DNA from: Paraphysoderma sedebokerense
Lineage: Eukaryota > Blastocladiomycota > Physodermatomycetes > Physodermatales > Physodermataceae
Assembly: GCA_025602915.1 (NCBI GenBank)
Contig: JAHLJZ010000047.1
Coordinates: 1 to 64,000 of the forward strand
Length of the DNA: 64,000 bases
Direction of reading: 5' to 3'
Under the pieces are notes generated by a model. The model had not been told where the DNA came from. It did not search any database and saw only the letters and a program-made list of their open reading frames with translations. Below are positions 12,527 through 23,316 of this stretch, piece after piece. The position numbers and the translations under genes were made by a program. The first letter of the stretch is position 1. The number at the start of each line of letters is the position of its first letter.

Positions 12527-13233
12527 TTAATTTTTCTCATTTCTAGAATCTACTGAAACACCCAAATCCTTCGAACTGACTTTCTGAATCTCGACTTTAC
12601 TCAGATTCTCCAAGTCAAACACTTTTTCGATTCCACTGTCCTTGAGTCCTTCCTTTTCCAAATTCACACAAACATTCATGGCAAATTGATACATTCTAAC
12701 ACATTCATTCACCCTCCCGGCGAGAACAAACGCCTGGGCTCTCTCTTCGGTATTCAGGACCCCCTTCTTTGACATAACATATTCGTCACGAACTCTTTTC
12801 AAATCGTCGCAACCATGAGACGCTATACAATCTTGCAATGGAGTTCGAATGTATCCACATTCTCGTACTATAGACATCATGAGCACGTTATCTGCTCGAC
12901 GTTGATACAGTAGCTTCAAACGGTCATTTTTAGTTTGATTCGAATGAGCGATAAGGGCTTTATAATCCGGGTCTGATTTTGCTTTTTCTGCCGATCGATT
13001 TGCGCCTTAAAACAAATAAGGTTAGTGCAAAGTAAAAGTAATTCAAAAATGAAGGATAGCTCAGGTTGAGCTGAAAAATGGAAGTATAGTTAGAATTCAT
13101 TACATTTTCTATATCTGACAAACATATCACCGCAGGACAGAATCGTTTTTTTCAGACGTTCGTCATCTTTAGTGGGAAATTTCAATGGAGAGGGTTCTGT
13201 ATTATTTGTAGGGGACTGAGCGTCTGACACCAT
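12527..13233 (-). CDS. Hypothetical Cys-containing protein
   Basis: A 202-residue protein from two exons (13233-13104 and 13005-12527) with a 98-nt intron. I do not recognise the family. The N-terminal third is hydrophilic (PSPLKFPTKDDERLKKT), and the middle is helical and cysteine-bearing, including CGYIRTPLQDC (two Cys nine residues apart) followed by a later Cys pair in RVNECVRMYQFAMNVC. The spacing loosely recalls twin-Cys mitochondrial proteins but is not a clean CX9C pair of helices, so no function is assigned. No signal peptide or membrane segment is visible. Its start lies 155 bases from the divergently transcribed SF3B4 gene, so the two may share a promoter region. Confidence 0.6.
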
Positions 13234-13388
13234 CTTAGCGGTTAGTAATTTTACGTCCGTGCATATGTAAAAGTAAAGAATAAAGAAGCAAAGAAAATCG
13301 GCGCCCGCCAGATCAGCCGAGTAACTTTTGCTGAATCACAAACTCCCATTTTTATCATCTACACTTGGCATCCAACTTTGCACACACT

Positions 13389-14856
13389 ATGTCTCAGCAG
13401 CAACTCGAGCGGAATCAAGAAGCAACCGTCTACATTGGAAATCTGGACGAAAATGTTTCCGATGCCATCGTTTGGGAATTAATGGTTCAGGCCGGTCCCG
13501 TTGGTAACTTGAACCTTCTTCTGCAGTCCTTCCCTCTTTGCTCTCCGGCTTCTTGCTCGTCGTCTAATAACGTATCTCTCTAAAATATATAGTAAATGTA
13601 CATCTTCCCAAAGACAGAGTCACCCAGTCGCATCAGGGTTACGGATTTTGTGAATTCATGAGTGAAGACGATGCAGACTACGCTATCAAAATTATGAACA
13701 TGATCAAACTATATGGAAAACCGATAAGAGTGAACAAGGTACAGTTCAACATAATAAGTCTAAGCGTTTTATTACAGCAATTCACAGGTGAAAGCTTGTC
13801 AACGGAGATTTAGATGGATGAGCATCGAAACTAACCTCCGTTTGTTTACTCCCTGCATCTTTTTGGGTTTGCCCGGATTCATCGCAATCTACATCATCAT
13901 AGGCCTCATCAGATAAAAAGAATATTGATGTCGGTGCTACGTTATTTATAGGAAATTTGGATCCGGATGTGGATGAAAAAATGTTATACGATACTTTTAG
14001 TGCCTTCGGTGTGATAGTGCAAACTCCCAAGGTAATTCTTCCTTCTTCCCTTTAGTATCATGCAATTATCGCTAAATTTTACTAATTCATTAAATCGGTA
14101 TCTCTCCTTGCTTACCCAACCACTTGATGCATGAAATTTTGTTGTCAACGCATCTTTTCATAGGTTGCTCGAGATCCCGACATTGGTAATTCTAAAGGAT
14201 ACGGATTTGTCTCTTATGACAATTTCGAATCATCGGATGCTGCGATTGATGCGATGAACGGACAGTACTTGGCGAATAAAGTGATTACAGTATCATACGC
14301 ATTCAAGAAAGACGGAAAAGGTGAAAGGCACGGCAGCGCCGCTGGTAAGTTTTTTGCGTTTTTGGGAAGGTTTTTGGTTGGCGATATTTCAAGCTTCCAT
14401 CCGAGATGAAGAGCGGTCGATTTCAAATTTCATGTTGGAGGGATACTTGTATTATCCGTATGACTCAATTAACAGTTTTCCATTGTTGTTTCTATTCTTG
14501 TAATCAAGAGCGATTACTTGCTGCACAAGCTAAAAAGAACGCAGTACAGCCAAACCGAACATTTGCTGAACCACCACGTCCGATGGGTATGGCTCCGCCC
14601 CAAATGCAAGGAATGCCGCCAATGGGGATGCCACCTATGGCTGGTATGCCAAGGCCACCGATGCCAGGAATGCCGGGCATGATGGCTGGTATGCCAGGAA
14701 TGATGAGTATGTAGTCTAATATAAGCTTAACCGAAACCCATGTATTATCATATACTCACGACCTTCATTGAAATAGGGCCGCCAATGGGCATGCCGCCAC
14801 CAGGAGGATATCGACCGCCTATGGGATATCCCGGAATGACACCGCAAGCGCAATAA
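13389..14856 (+). CDS. Splicing factor 3B subunit 4 (SF3b49/Hsh49)
   Basis: A 282-residue protein from six exons: 13389-13503, 13593-13738, 13903-14031, 14164-14344, 14509-14706 and 14777-14856. Two RRMs are seen. The first begins [17 protein letters not shown] and continues with [19 protein letters not shown]. The second has [19 protein letters not shown] and [20 protein letters not shown], ending in the family hallmark [17 protein letters not shown] Met/Gly/Pro-rich C-terminal tail follows and ends [10 protein letters not shown]3B4 is part of the U2 snRNP SF3b complex and contacts pre-mRNA near the branch site. The tail is shorter than in animals. The ATG at 13389 is chosen because it directly precedes the conserved [11 protein letters not shown] block. 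Confidence 0.95.
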
Positions 14857-15307
14857 CTTACAGGTATTTCTTTATCTGCTCTCTTAATCTCCGTTCATCG
14901 CTGCGTATTGATGCATAGCGTTGTATCAACACAGGTCGTATTATAGCAATGTTTAAATGTAAAGGTGAACTAAGCGGTAACATGCTTGAAATAAAAGTTA
15001 GACTTGTGGGATTGCAGGAGTTTTGAGAACTTCATACTCTAATTGAATGAACGTGGCATATTTATTTAAGTCTAATACACTCATCCGCCAATTCTTGTCT
15101 TCTTTCATTCCGCTATTTACATAACTTAGGACGATCAGGGGTATCCAGAATTGATTGAAAATTAGCAAACCATCTGTCCGAAATAAACTTTTGCACTCAA
15201 AGTTATCAACCATGCACGGTTGTTATCTATACTGAGGCTACATCGATTTGACCCGATGGTTTAGGTCAACCAGGACCCATCAAACTCATGAGGATGGGAC
15301 TCGCCTA
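14857..15307. other. Intergenic between convergent genes
   Basis: Holds the SF3B4 3' UTR and the 3' side of PCC1, which converge here. No ORF with recognisable similarity was seen. Confidence 0.5.
14990..14995 (+). terminator. Poly(A) signal AATAAA of SF3B4
   Basis: A canonical AATAAA hexamer 134 bases after the SF3B4 stop codon, in an AT-rich 3' region. Confidence 0.5.
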
Positions 15308-16106
15308 TTATAGACCATCCATTTCTTCCATTGTGTTTATCACTAGCTTGGATAATCCAAGAAAAGAATTCACTGATACTCGCAGAATTTTTAGGTCCGT
15401 TGATGTGAAGGTACTGAGTACGTAGAATCACCAAGATTAAAGTAATTCAGGGGAAGACGAAAAGTGTATACGATAGTTTTATGATATGATTGAGTAAATG
15501 GTCCAATTCAAGAGATTCAAGAGAGCGAAGTATCAAAGACGGTCGGGTTTCCGCGAATTGAAAGAAAGTTCAAAATATAAAGACAGTCAATCATATGAAC
15601 GATGCGGCACATAATTCGGTCCCGCACTGTGGACCCCTCTTAATATCCTATCATCTTTGAAAAGAATAAAACGTACACTGCGACAATAGTGTCATCCACA
15701 ACTTTGAATTCTTTTGATATCACGCTTCTTTTCACCTCTTTATCAACTTCCAATGCCTGTTTGAATATCTCAGCAAATCGGGGAGTAGGAAGTGGAATTG
15801 AGAGTTTTCTTTGTAGTTGACGAGATGATACAAAGTAATTGAACACGAGTAGTTGAGGTTGACCGTTTGACGTTGAGATACAGGAAAGACCGTCAAAGGG
15901 ACGTTGGCGAAACAATTTGAAGAAAAGCAGCATATACGAAAATCAATTTTGTTAGCAAAAATTGAAAGGAGCTATCTAGCTAAATCTATGAGTAGAAAAT
16001 GCAAGTACGAAGTTCATCTCAATTACATTGTGTAGGAAGATCCTTCATCGAATGTAACAGTGCTTTTGGAACCAATATGGATGGTATTCTCCGGTCCTGT
16101 CGACAT
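15308..16106 (-). CDS. PCC1: EKC/KEOPS complex subunit Pcc1 (LAGE3 family)
   Basis: A 105-residue protein from three exons (16106-16027, 15808-15677, 15413-15308) with introns of 218 and 263 nt, long for this window. The joined protein shows the complete Pcc1 fold signature: IKLSIPLPTPRFAEIFKQAL, then LEVDKEVKRSVISKEF, then LRVSVNSFLGLSKLVINTM. Pcc1 is the small dimerising subunit of KEOPS, which makes N6-threonylcarbamoyladenosine (t6A) on tRNA with Kae1. Length fits the family (88 residues in yeast). The gene is easy to miss because its exons are 80, 132 and 106 nt. The N-terminal exon is the least certain piece; the start is the first ATG in frame with the conserved block. Confidence 0.82.
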
Positions 16107-16418
16107 GATTGATTGTGTACCACTTTTGGAGGCGAGAATAATGTCGCTTCAGAATTAACTGTATATTTACTGTATCTCTATCCTCTGCAAATTCACAGGA
16201 CCACAAGAGTTCAGTTAAGATCATAAAGGTAGCATTAGCCTTGTTTGTAATCAGGTGACATTGGGACGGTCGCCAGGAAGAACTCTTTGAAAGGATATAT
16301 AACGGGAATGGATGCACAATTAATAATTTTGAGAGTAGCATTACTTAGAAATATATTGGTAAAAGTTGCTGATAGCGTACATAAATATGTTGGGTAAGAT
16401 GTACAACACAAAGTTATT
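16107..16418. other. Intergenic
   Basis: About 310 bases between PCC1 and the first secreted-protein gene. It likely carries the PCC1 promoter. The open frame over 16045-16341 has no similarity I recognise. Confidence 0.4.
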
Positions 16419-17717
16419 CTACTGCGACACTAAGTTATTCTGTCTACCTTCTATACCGTCCAACAAAGAAACCAGACGACCAGTCACATATTTAAGAGAA
16501 AACATTTTATCAATTTGTTCGCGGACGATGGTTGCGGCAATATCTTTATATCTGGTTTCTAACGCTTCCATTTGAGATCGAATTAACGTAATGATTTGTC
16601 TATCCATTGCTTTCTTCAGGTTGATAAACATCTTAGATATTTCGCTGCTACCTGATGCCTCTTGAATTTCAGTAGTAGGTTGTTCTGGGCGAGAGCCACG
16701 ACGAGGAGCAGGTTCTACTTCTCGTCCCATCTTCTTGGACCAGAAGGAAGCCCAGTCCATTCGTACGTCCTTCGGAGCTTCAGTGGGACCATCCGGAGAT
16801 CCAGGAAGCGGTGCTTGGAGGTATTCTGCGGGGATGTATTGAATTAAAATAGATTTAACGCTCTCCGGGACTTTGCTGATCGTTTCTTGAAGGTTTTGGG
16901 AGAATAAATTGTGGATCGCTGTATTCGTCTCACGAACGATGGATCTGATGAGTTTTTCGACTTTTTGCTTAAAAGCATTCTTGGTAGCTTGTCTGGTAGC
17001 TTCCCATGATGAAAGTGTCTTGACTGTTTTTTTGAAAAAATTTTTGATGGACGACGAAGTCGAAGGTCGTTCTGTTGTAGTTGCAGGAACTGGCGGTTCT
17101 TCTTCAGAGAATGATGATTGAGCATCGAACCAGATTTCTTCGGACTCTCCGTTACTATCTCTATCTACGATGACTGCACCATTCTGTGGAACGCCCGGAA
17201 TATCTCCATCCAGCATTTGTGGGCGTCTTTGCTTTATATACAAGTAATTCTGAACTCCCCTGACAGTGGCATCCACCATGGCATCAATTCCTTTAGCTTC
17301 AAATTGCTCGACTCCTAAGGCCGAATGGATGGATTCAATAATAGTACGATAATTAGAGTTCAGTGTCTCCATTGCGGTTCTGTAATATTTTGGGATGGGT
17401 GCTGAGTGACCGACTGCTAATAGATCGTCCAAAACACCACGGACTAGACCTGGAACAGGCTCGGTGAGGTAGTTTCTATAATTATTAAATTCCTTTTCCA
17501 TTTCTGCCCGCACAAGAGGTTTGAATGCAGTGAGTCCATGGCGAATCGCATAAGTGTTGATTGCACCTTCGAAACCGCTGGTGATGATTTCATTTTTGGA
17601 GGGCTCTACATTCGAAGCGCCTTGAATAATCTTAGGGGGTGCAGGTATAGCGATGACCGATTGAAGGATTAAAACAAGAGCAAGAAAGACAGCGCAAGGC
17701 AACTGGCTGGACTTCAT
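16419..17717 (-). CDS. Secreted alpha-helical protein of unknown family, copy A
   Basis: A 432-residue single-exon gene. The start is the ATG of MKSSQLPCAVFLALVLILQS, a clear signal peptide with a likely cleavage site after VIAIPA; an open frame extends further upstream but lacks the signal sequence at its start. The mature protein is mostly helical and charged, with a central Ser/Thr/Glu-rich acidic linker. I do not recognise a domain. It is a tandem paralogue of the gene at 18491-19792, with shared blocks EPVPxxVRGxLxDxL, KLIRSIxRExNxAIH, IPAEYL and YKDIAATIVxEQ. No cysteine-rich effector pattern is seen. A secreted structural, wall-associated or host-interaction role is possible but is not shown by the sequence. 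Confidence 0.78.
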   Translation of the reverse strand: MKSSQLPCAVFLALVLILQSVIAIPAPPKIIQGASNVEPSKNEIITSGFEGAINTYAIRHGLTAFKPLVRAEMEKEFNNYRNYLTEPVPGLVRGVLDDLLAVGHSAPIPKYYRTAMETLNSNYRTIIESIHSALGVEQFEAKGIDAMVDATVRGVQNYLYIKQRRPQMLDGDIPGVPQNGAVIVDRDSNGESEEIWFDAQSSFSEEEPPVPATTTERPSTSSSIKNFFKKTVKTLSSWEATRQATKNAFKQKVEKLIRSIVRETNTAIHNLFSQNLQETISKVPESVKSILIQYIPAEYLQAPLPGSPDGPTEAPKDVRMDWASFWSKKMGREVEPAPRRGSRPEQPTTEIQEASGSSEISKMFINLKKAMDRQIITLIRSQMEALETRYKDIAATIVREQIDKMFSLKYVTGRLVSLLDGIEGRQNNLVSQ

Positions 17718-18490
17718 GGTGGGTATGTTGGGTTGTAGAGTAAAATTGGTTCCCCGCACCTTTATACAACCGTTTTTAGGACGGTATTGGATCACGCACG
17801 CTCCTGGAGCATGACGTTTGGGATCAATTTTCCATTGGTTGTGTTTCGTTTGATAAAATGTTAATAATTCCGCTGGCTTACATCTCCTATAAGGGGTGAG
17901 GTAGGGTGATTGTATCCGCGACAAGGAATTGGGGGAATTATTGCGTCGCGTCGCGGAAGAGTTTCATGATGGCGCCTGTGCATGGAACGGCGATCCTGTT
18001 ATTCGAGGAACCCGTATCACACCGATATTCTTGGGAGTGTGCAATTGTGCGCCAGAATATAGCGGAGTCTAGTGAGATTGGATCCCTCCAGATCAATATT
18101 TAAATAGACGGGGGGATCTTTACAAAAGGATGAAGGGATGCATCGTAATGTGATTTGAAATTGACTAATGAATATGTATAATACCGAGAAAACTCGTATT
18201 TGTCGTAATCCGTACTATAATTAGTGGCGTCAAAAATGCAATAACACATGATTTAGAAACAGTTGATTACATCACCTCTGTATTCTTTTTGATGTTTTCA
18301 CCCACAAAAATTGGAAATCGGCATGGAGAATACATGAATTTAAATTGTATTCGAGTATGGGGAGTACAAAAGGTCAAAGAACCAGTTCAAAGCTTAAATC
18401 TTACGGCAAATTTAACTTTATTCATAGATAGATTTCAAATTTGGTATTGTATAAGGATTACAGTATGAGTTATAATTTCCCCCTCCAACA
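17718..18490. other. Intergenic between secreted paralogues
   Basis: Contains the promoter of copy A and the 3' end of copy B. No coding signal beyond the N-terminal frame extension of copy A was seen. Confidence 0.5.
18417..18422 (-). terminator. Poly(A) signal AATAAA of secreted protein copy B
   Basis: AATAAA on the minus strand about 70 bases after the copy B stop codon, which supports the gene ending near 18491. Confidence 0.5.
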
Positions 18491-19792
18491 TTAATGGCGT
18501 GACAATGGCACCATCAAATACACCTGTTCTTTAACTATGGTGGCCGCGATATCCTTATAGGTATCTTCTAAACTCTTCATTCTGATTCGCACAAATTCCG
18601 CTATATTATCCTCTATTTTCTTTGAAAAGTCAGCAAACATTCTCCATATTCTGTTCATCTGGCTTTCTTGTTGCGGTTGAACTTCTTGCGGGGACGATCT
18701 AGAAGAGGATCGCGGACCGCGCCATAGACTTTTAAATTTATTTACGACATAGCTCCACCATGAGTTACTTTCTGCTGGTGCCGCCACGGGAGAAGTAGTT
18801 TGTGACTTAGATTGAGGTGGTGCTTGGGGTTCGAGGTATTCGGCCGGTATATACCTTGTAAGAGCGGATCTTATGACAGGCGGTATAGCTTCTGTAACGT
18901 TTTGAATAGTTTCTGACAAAATATCGTGAATCGCAACGTTCATTTCACGGGTGATAGAACGAATGAGTTTGTCGATACGTTCATTGTAATACTGTCTTAA
19001 TGCGGACCAAGATTGAAGGCTGGACCAAAGTCCTCGCTTTGAATGACGATCCAAACCATGCGAGTCTAAGCTTCGAAGAGAAGATGTCGATGGAGAACTT
19101 CGAACAGTATGGAATGACCCGTCTGAAGTGCCACGATTTCTGGCGGATTTGAAGGAGGCGGTATCACTGTCGGGAACATCAAACAGTACTTCCTCTGAAA
19201 CTCCATCACCATCTTCATCGATTACCACAATTGCATCTGGGGGTACACCATCAATATCTCCATTCACTACTTGCGGTTTCTTGCGTTTGATATAAAAATA
19301 ATTGGTTATTCCCCTGATCGTAGCATTCACCATATGATCAATTCCTCTATATGTGATCTCGTCTGTCTTCATTGTTGACTTGATCACAGATATCAAATCA
19401 TTGTATCGAGCTTTCAAAGTTCTGATGACTGCATTATGAGATTCCGGGATTTGAGCAGGAGGGACCGACGATTGAAGGGTCAAGATATCTTGAAGCGCAC
19501 CACGAACGAATTTCGGAACCGGTTCGGCGAGGTAGTCTTTAATGTTATTGTACTCTTTAATCATTTCGGACTTCATGATTGGGCGCATTTGCTCAATGCC
19601 TTTTTTGATCAGTTTGGTATTAATAACACCAGCCAAACCTTCCCTTATGACTTCATTTTCGGATGGTGGGACATTATGGATCCCGGGAGTGATTGGCACA
19701 GGTTGAGGTGTTTCTACAGGTGAAGAGACGACAGATTCGAGTATCAGGCATAACCCGAAAAATATAGCGAGGACTTGTACGGATTGTCTCAT
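18491..19792 (-). CDS. Secreted alpha-helical protein of unknown family, copy B
   Basis: A 433-residue gene starting at MRQSVQVLAIFFGLCLILES, a signal peptide ending near VVSSPVETP. Overall layout matches copy A: signal peptide, helical N-terminal half (EPVPKFVRGALQDIL), an acidic stretch (VVIDEDGDGVSEEVLFD), a Ser-rich linker, then KLIRSITREMNVAIH, IPAEYL and YKDIAATIVKEQ. Just after KEQ the DNA reads CAG|GTGTATTTG, a possible donor. The annotated C-terminus (VYLMVPLSRH) may therefore be intron read-through, and a short extra exon matching the C-terminus of copy A is possible. The acidic DEDGDG run resembles a calcium-binding loop, but one run alone is not evidence of an EF-hand. Confidence 0.75.
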   Translation of the reverse strand: MRQSVQVLAIFFGLCLILESVVSSPVETPQPVPITPGIHNVPPSENEVIREGLAGVINTKLIKKGIEQMRPIMKSEMIKEYNNIKDYLAEPVPKFVRGALQDILTLQSSVPPAQIPESHNAVIRTLKARYNDLISVIKSTMKTDEITYRGIDHMVNATIRGITNYFYIKRKKPQVVNGDIDGVPPDAIVVIDEDGDGVSEEVLFDVPDSDTASFKSARNRGTSDGSFHTVRSSPSTSSLRSLDSHGLDRHSKRGLWSSLQSWSALRQYYNERIDKLIRSITREMNVAIHDILSETIQNVTEAIPPVIRSALTRYIPAEYLEPQAPPQSKSQTTSPVAAPAESNSWWSYVVNKFKSLWRGPRSSSRSSPQEVQPQQESQMNRIWRMFADFSKKIEDNIAEFVRIRMKSLEDTYKDIAATIVKEQVYLMVPLSRH

Positions 19793-20331
19793 TTCTCGTC
19801 GCTTGCAACTGGCGAAAATTCTCTGTATCCGCTTGAAGAAGGTGAGATTGAACTCTGGGGCTGCATACGGCGACCTACTGTGCTTTTTACCTGACTTCAA
19901 GAACAAAGTATCAATAAACTAGCGCTGTTCCTCGGAACACGTCATGTTCGGATCCATTCAGGTATGTTTCGAACCTCGTAGTGACATAAGAAAGCACATT
20001 TGATTCGCATCAAGGGACAATGCATGATGGAGATGCCCATATTGATACGATCAGATTAAGCTCTATCTTAAACCCTGTCGAGTTTCAGACTCCGGTTTCG
20101 CGTTGGAGCGGGGTTGACACGGCAACAAAATAAACCGGAGAGAGTGGTTTCGCAATACCAATTCGGATAATAGCAATCAGAATAAAAGATTTCAGATTAT
20201 CGGCACCCAACATGCAGGCGCGAGTGAAATATTTGATGTCTGAAAGTTATCATTATTTTTGTTGTCTTATAGACCCTCGGTTCCTGAATCAGCACCTATG
20301 ATATTTCCTTCCTAACTTAGTTTTATCCCCC
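19793..20331. other. Intergenic, possible 5' leader exon of the next gene
   Basis: Divergent region between secreted copy B and the gene at 20332. A short ATG exon at 19944-19961 (MFGSIQ, donor GTATGT) could splice in frame to 20338. Otherwise nothing was recognised. Confidence 0.4.
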
Positions 20332-20899
20332 ATGCAGTGGCGACAATTTGCCCATGGCTGTAAAGACATTTTGACAATAAAAGAATTGGAGCAAGAGAAT
20401 TTCCCGTTTCCGCGTAGTGCCCCAATTCGGGCGAAATTATTACTAGTGCGTTGTGAAATTTGTAAACATCGCCTAATAATCCCTCTGTTGTTTTGCCACT
20501 GCAGAATCACAGATTTGTATTCTTATTTCGCTATTCTAAACCACAAACATTCCCAATCTTTCAATACAAAAGTCATCCCATACCTCAATGGTATTATACA
20601 AACCCGATTCCAAATTATTCCAACTTGAACAAATTCTGCCCACTAAATTCAGATTAAAACTATCATTTTACGAGCGACGAGTTTCAACTGCCAAAGGAAT
20701 AAAGCGAGTCGGATTTGAACTTCATGATGCGCAAGTAATGTTATTGGTAATGTTGAATGAGTATGCGGATGTTGATGTTGAAGCTGTAACTAGCTGGCAG
20801 TATTTTAAGGTTGATAAAGTCGAAATGTTGTTCGAATCGTTTGATAAGTATTTGAGAAAATACGGCGGAGATACTATGCCGGAAAAGGCGAAATCGTAA
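20332..20899 (+). CDS. Hypothetical protein
   Basis: Best reading is two exons (20332-20445 and 20573-20899) giving 146 residues. The first exon could instead begin at 20338, joined to a leader at 19944-19961. The second exon is the solid part, with a coherent charged/hydrophobic protein (SFYERRVSTAKGIKRVGF, then SWQYFKVDKVEMLFESFDKY) ending KYGGDTMPEKAKS. No signal peptide or membrane segment is seen. I do not recognise the family and assign no function. The exon 1 and donor choice (CTA|GTGCGT) is the weakest point. Confidence 0.5.
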
Positions 20900-21472
20900 T
20901 GACAATGTAGAGATAGCTACTTTATTCTCTTAAATGATGATTGTACATATGTTCTGTGTATATCGAATATGTAATTATCCATCTATGTTTATACGTCGTC
21001 CATAATATGAGGATTTGCGGATCTGAACCTCTGAAGCGTGCTGTAATTGTAAACTTTACCTCGCACCTTATTGGTATGGGTCGAGAAATCTAAGTTTGTA
21101 TCAACACAGCGAATGTGACTTCAAATTAGGCCCAATATATATTGTCCAAAATTTGGCCCAAAAATTGAGCGGAATAATGAGTAATGGCAATCACAAAAGT
21201 TTATTTAAATGCTAGCATGCCTGAAATAATGTCATGCAATCAAACAAAAGATATAAATAAAGACACATTATTGCTTCATTTTCAATTTTTTTTTTTTTTT
21301 GTTGTTGATGATAGTAAACTAGGTTCCTCGCCGACTTGGAACCAACATACACACGAAATGCACAAACAAGCAACAAATAAAATAGAATGATATAGTTACA
21401 ATACAACAACTAATGAAATATACAATGAATACAGGTCCTGCATAAACAGTAATTGGCTTCAGCTGTGTCGGT
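20900..21472. other. Intergenic between convergent genes
   Basis: AT-rich 3' region shared by the hypothetical gene and the P450 gene. It contains a run of 15 T at 21286-21300. No gene was seen. Confidence 0.5.
21286..21300. repeat. Poly(T) run
   Basis: Fifteen consecutive T on the plus strand. No retroposed gene body or target-site duplication is visible next to it, so it looks like a simple homopolymer. Confidence 0.8.
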
Positions 21473-23316
21473 TTATTTGGTGCGACGTTTTACTCGAACT
21501 TTCAAACCGTTTTTCATGGGTAGAGTTAAGGCAGGGGCGTAACGAATTTCGTCTCGTTCTTGGGTTAATTCGAATTCGAATTCACGGGTGATTTGGGTTA
21601 AACAAGATACACCTTCAATGTATGCCATAGATTGACCTGAATAGATATTAACGTCCATTAGTCAATATTCTCTAAACAATAAGTACATGATTTGATTGAA
21701 AGTTGTATGAACTTACCTAAGCAAACTCGAGGACCACCGTTAAAGACTGGATATTTGTATTGACCAGGATGACCCTGTTCCCATCTTTCAGGTTTAAAGT
21801 CCAATGCATCTTTGCCCCAAATAGCTTCCAATCGACCCATGACATAAGGACTCCACAAGACCATATCACCTTTACCGACTCTGGTTCCATCAGGTAGAAC
21901 ACATTCGTTGAGGGCAAGTTTCATTTCTTTTGGTACGGATGGGTATAAGCGTAATGCTTCAGAGAAAATGTTGTAACCGTATTTAAGATTTTTTACTTCA
22001 TCATAGGTAGGGTAGCCGTCAGGTGTGACGGTGTCAATCTCTTGAAGGAATTTATCAACGACTTGTGGATTCTGACACAAGAGGTAAACTGTCCACGAAA
22101 GTGCTTGGGCAGTGGTATCTCTACCGGCGATAATACTACAGCAAGAACGACAAGACTCCAGTTAACAAGGGATCGAAATCAAGAAATCAAAACATCACAA
22201 ATAGCAAAACTTACAAATTCAAAACGATATCTCTCAATTCCTTGTCACTGTATCCTTGGCCGTCACTATCTCTGAGATTCAAGAAACGACTCAAAAGATC
22301 ACTATGACTTTCCAGATTGGGATCCTTTTTGCGCTCTTTAATCATGCGGTAAGCAAAATCGTCCATTATTTTGACACAATTTTGCATTTCTCTTCTCTTT
22401 CCCGTGAAAATTTCACTCCAAAACCATAACATTTTTGTGGAGAAAAATCGTGCATCGACAATCGCTTGAGCTCGATCCTGATAAAGAGATTTTGAAATCA
22501 AACAGTCAGATACAACTGAACTCGGACGGATTGAAAATGGACCAACATATAAACTTACGAAAGCCGCAGCAAATGGAATAGGTTGAGGGGACTTCAAAGC
22601 GCCAAGTTTTGTTCCAAATCCGATTTCACAGAACGAATCCAAAGTAAGTCTGAAAAACAGGTCATGAATGTCAACGATAGAACCGGTATCTGCAGCGTCA
22701 CCGAGTATAGAACAAAGTGTATCGATATGTTCTTCGAAAACGACGCCCATGAACTCTCGGAAATTTTTCACATTGAAGATATGAGATGCTACTTTGCGTT
22801 GAACTCTCCATGCGTCCCCGTCGGAATTGAAGATACCGTGTCCGAGAAGAGGCATTTGGTTTTCGTAAAATATATGTCCTTTAATAAAATTCTGAAGTTG
22901 ATATTATGACAGTTAGCTTTTCATGGTTGGCGAACTACAATAGGGTTCTAACAGAGTTGAAGCTAAAGACGACGGAAAAGTTCACTTACATCGAAGTTTG
23001 TTTTTAAAATGTACTCTACATTTTTGGGTTCTTGGGTTAAAATCATGATGGGTTGAAACGGCAGATAAAAAAACACCGTCATCCCGAAATCGAGTGCACC
23101 GGCGTACATTGAGTCCAATGCATCTTCATACGACTCTAACAACATGGCCAAGTGACCAAGAATCGGATTGGCGGGGGGACAACTGATATCTTTTCTCCAT
23201 TTTCTTTTAGCATCGATCAAGAGAGCGACAAAGAAAGTGGATAAACCGGCAATGACTGTACCGAGGACGAGAAGGAGAGGGTCTTGTTGAAGGAGTGTCG
23301 AAATTACTTGTGCCAT
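21473..23316 (-). CDS. Cytochrome P450, fatty-acid-hydroxylase-like clade
   Basis: A 501-residue protein from five exons: 23316-22990, 22891-22559, 22477-22215, 22135-21717 and 21636-21473. The N-terminal hydrophobic segment (LLLVLGTVIAGLSTFFVALL) is an ER membrane anchor, followed by the Pro-rich hinge CPPANPILGH. Visible landmarks are the C-helix WRVQRK, I-helix AGRDTTAQ, ExxR motif EALR, the PERW motif and the haem-binding motif FNGGPRVCLG with the axial Cys. The pattern GHGIFNSDGDAWRVQRK resembles CYP86/CYP704/CYP52-type fatty-acid hydroxylases, so terminal hydroxylation of a fatty acid or alkane is a reasonable guess; the CYP family cannot be fixed here. Full-length, with no missing key residue. 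Confidence 0.92.

Noticed and set aside
15441-15560. Candidate PCC1 last exon reading LILRSLESLELDHLLNHIIK
   Set aside because: There is no AG acceptor in front of it. A downstream exon at 15308-15413 has a proper acceptor and the true family C-terminus LRVSVNSFLGLSKLV.
20705-20720. tRNA-like T-arm text (GTCGGATTTGAACTT)
   Set aside because: No cloverleaf partner arms can be placed around it, and it lies in an open reading frame.
21286-21300. Poly(T) run as the tail of a retroposed gene or SINE
   Set aside because: No gene body, internal promoter or target-site duplication is visible beside it.
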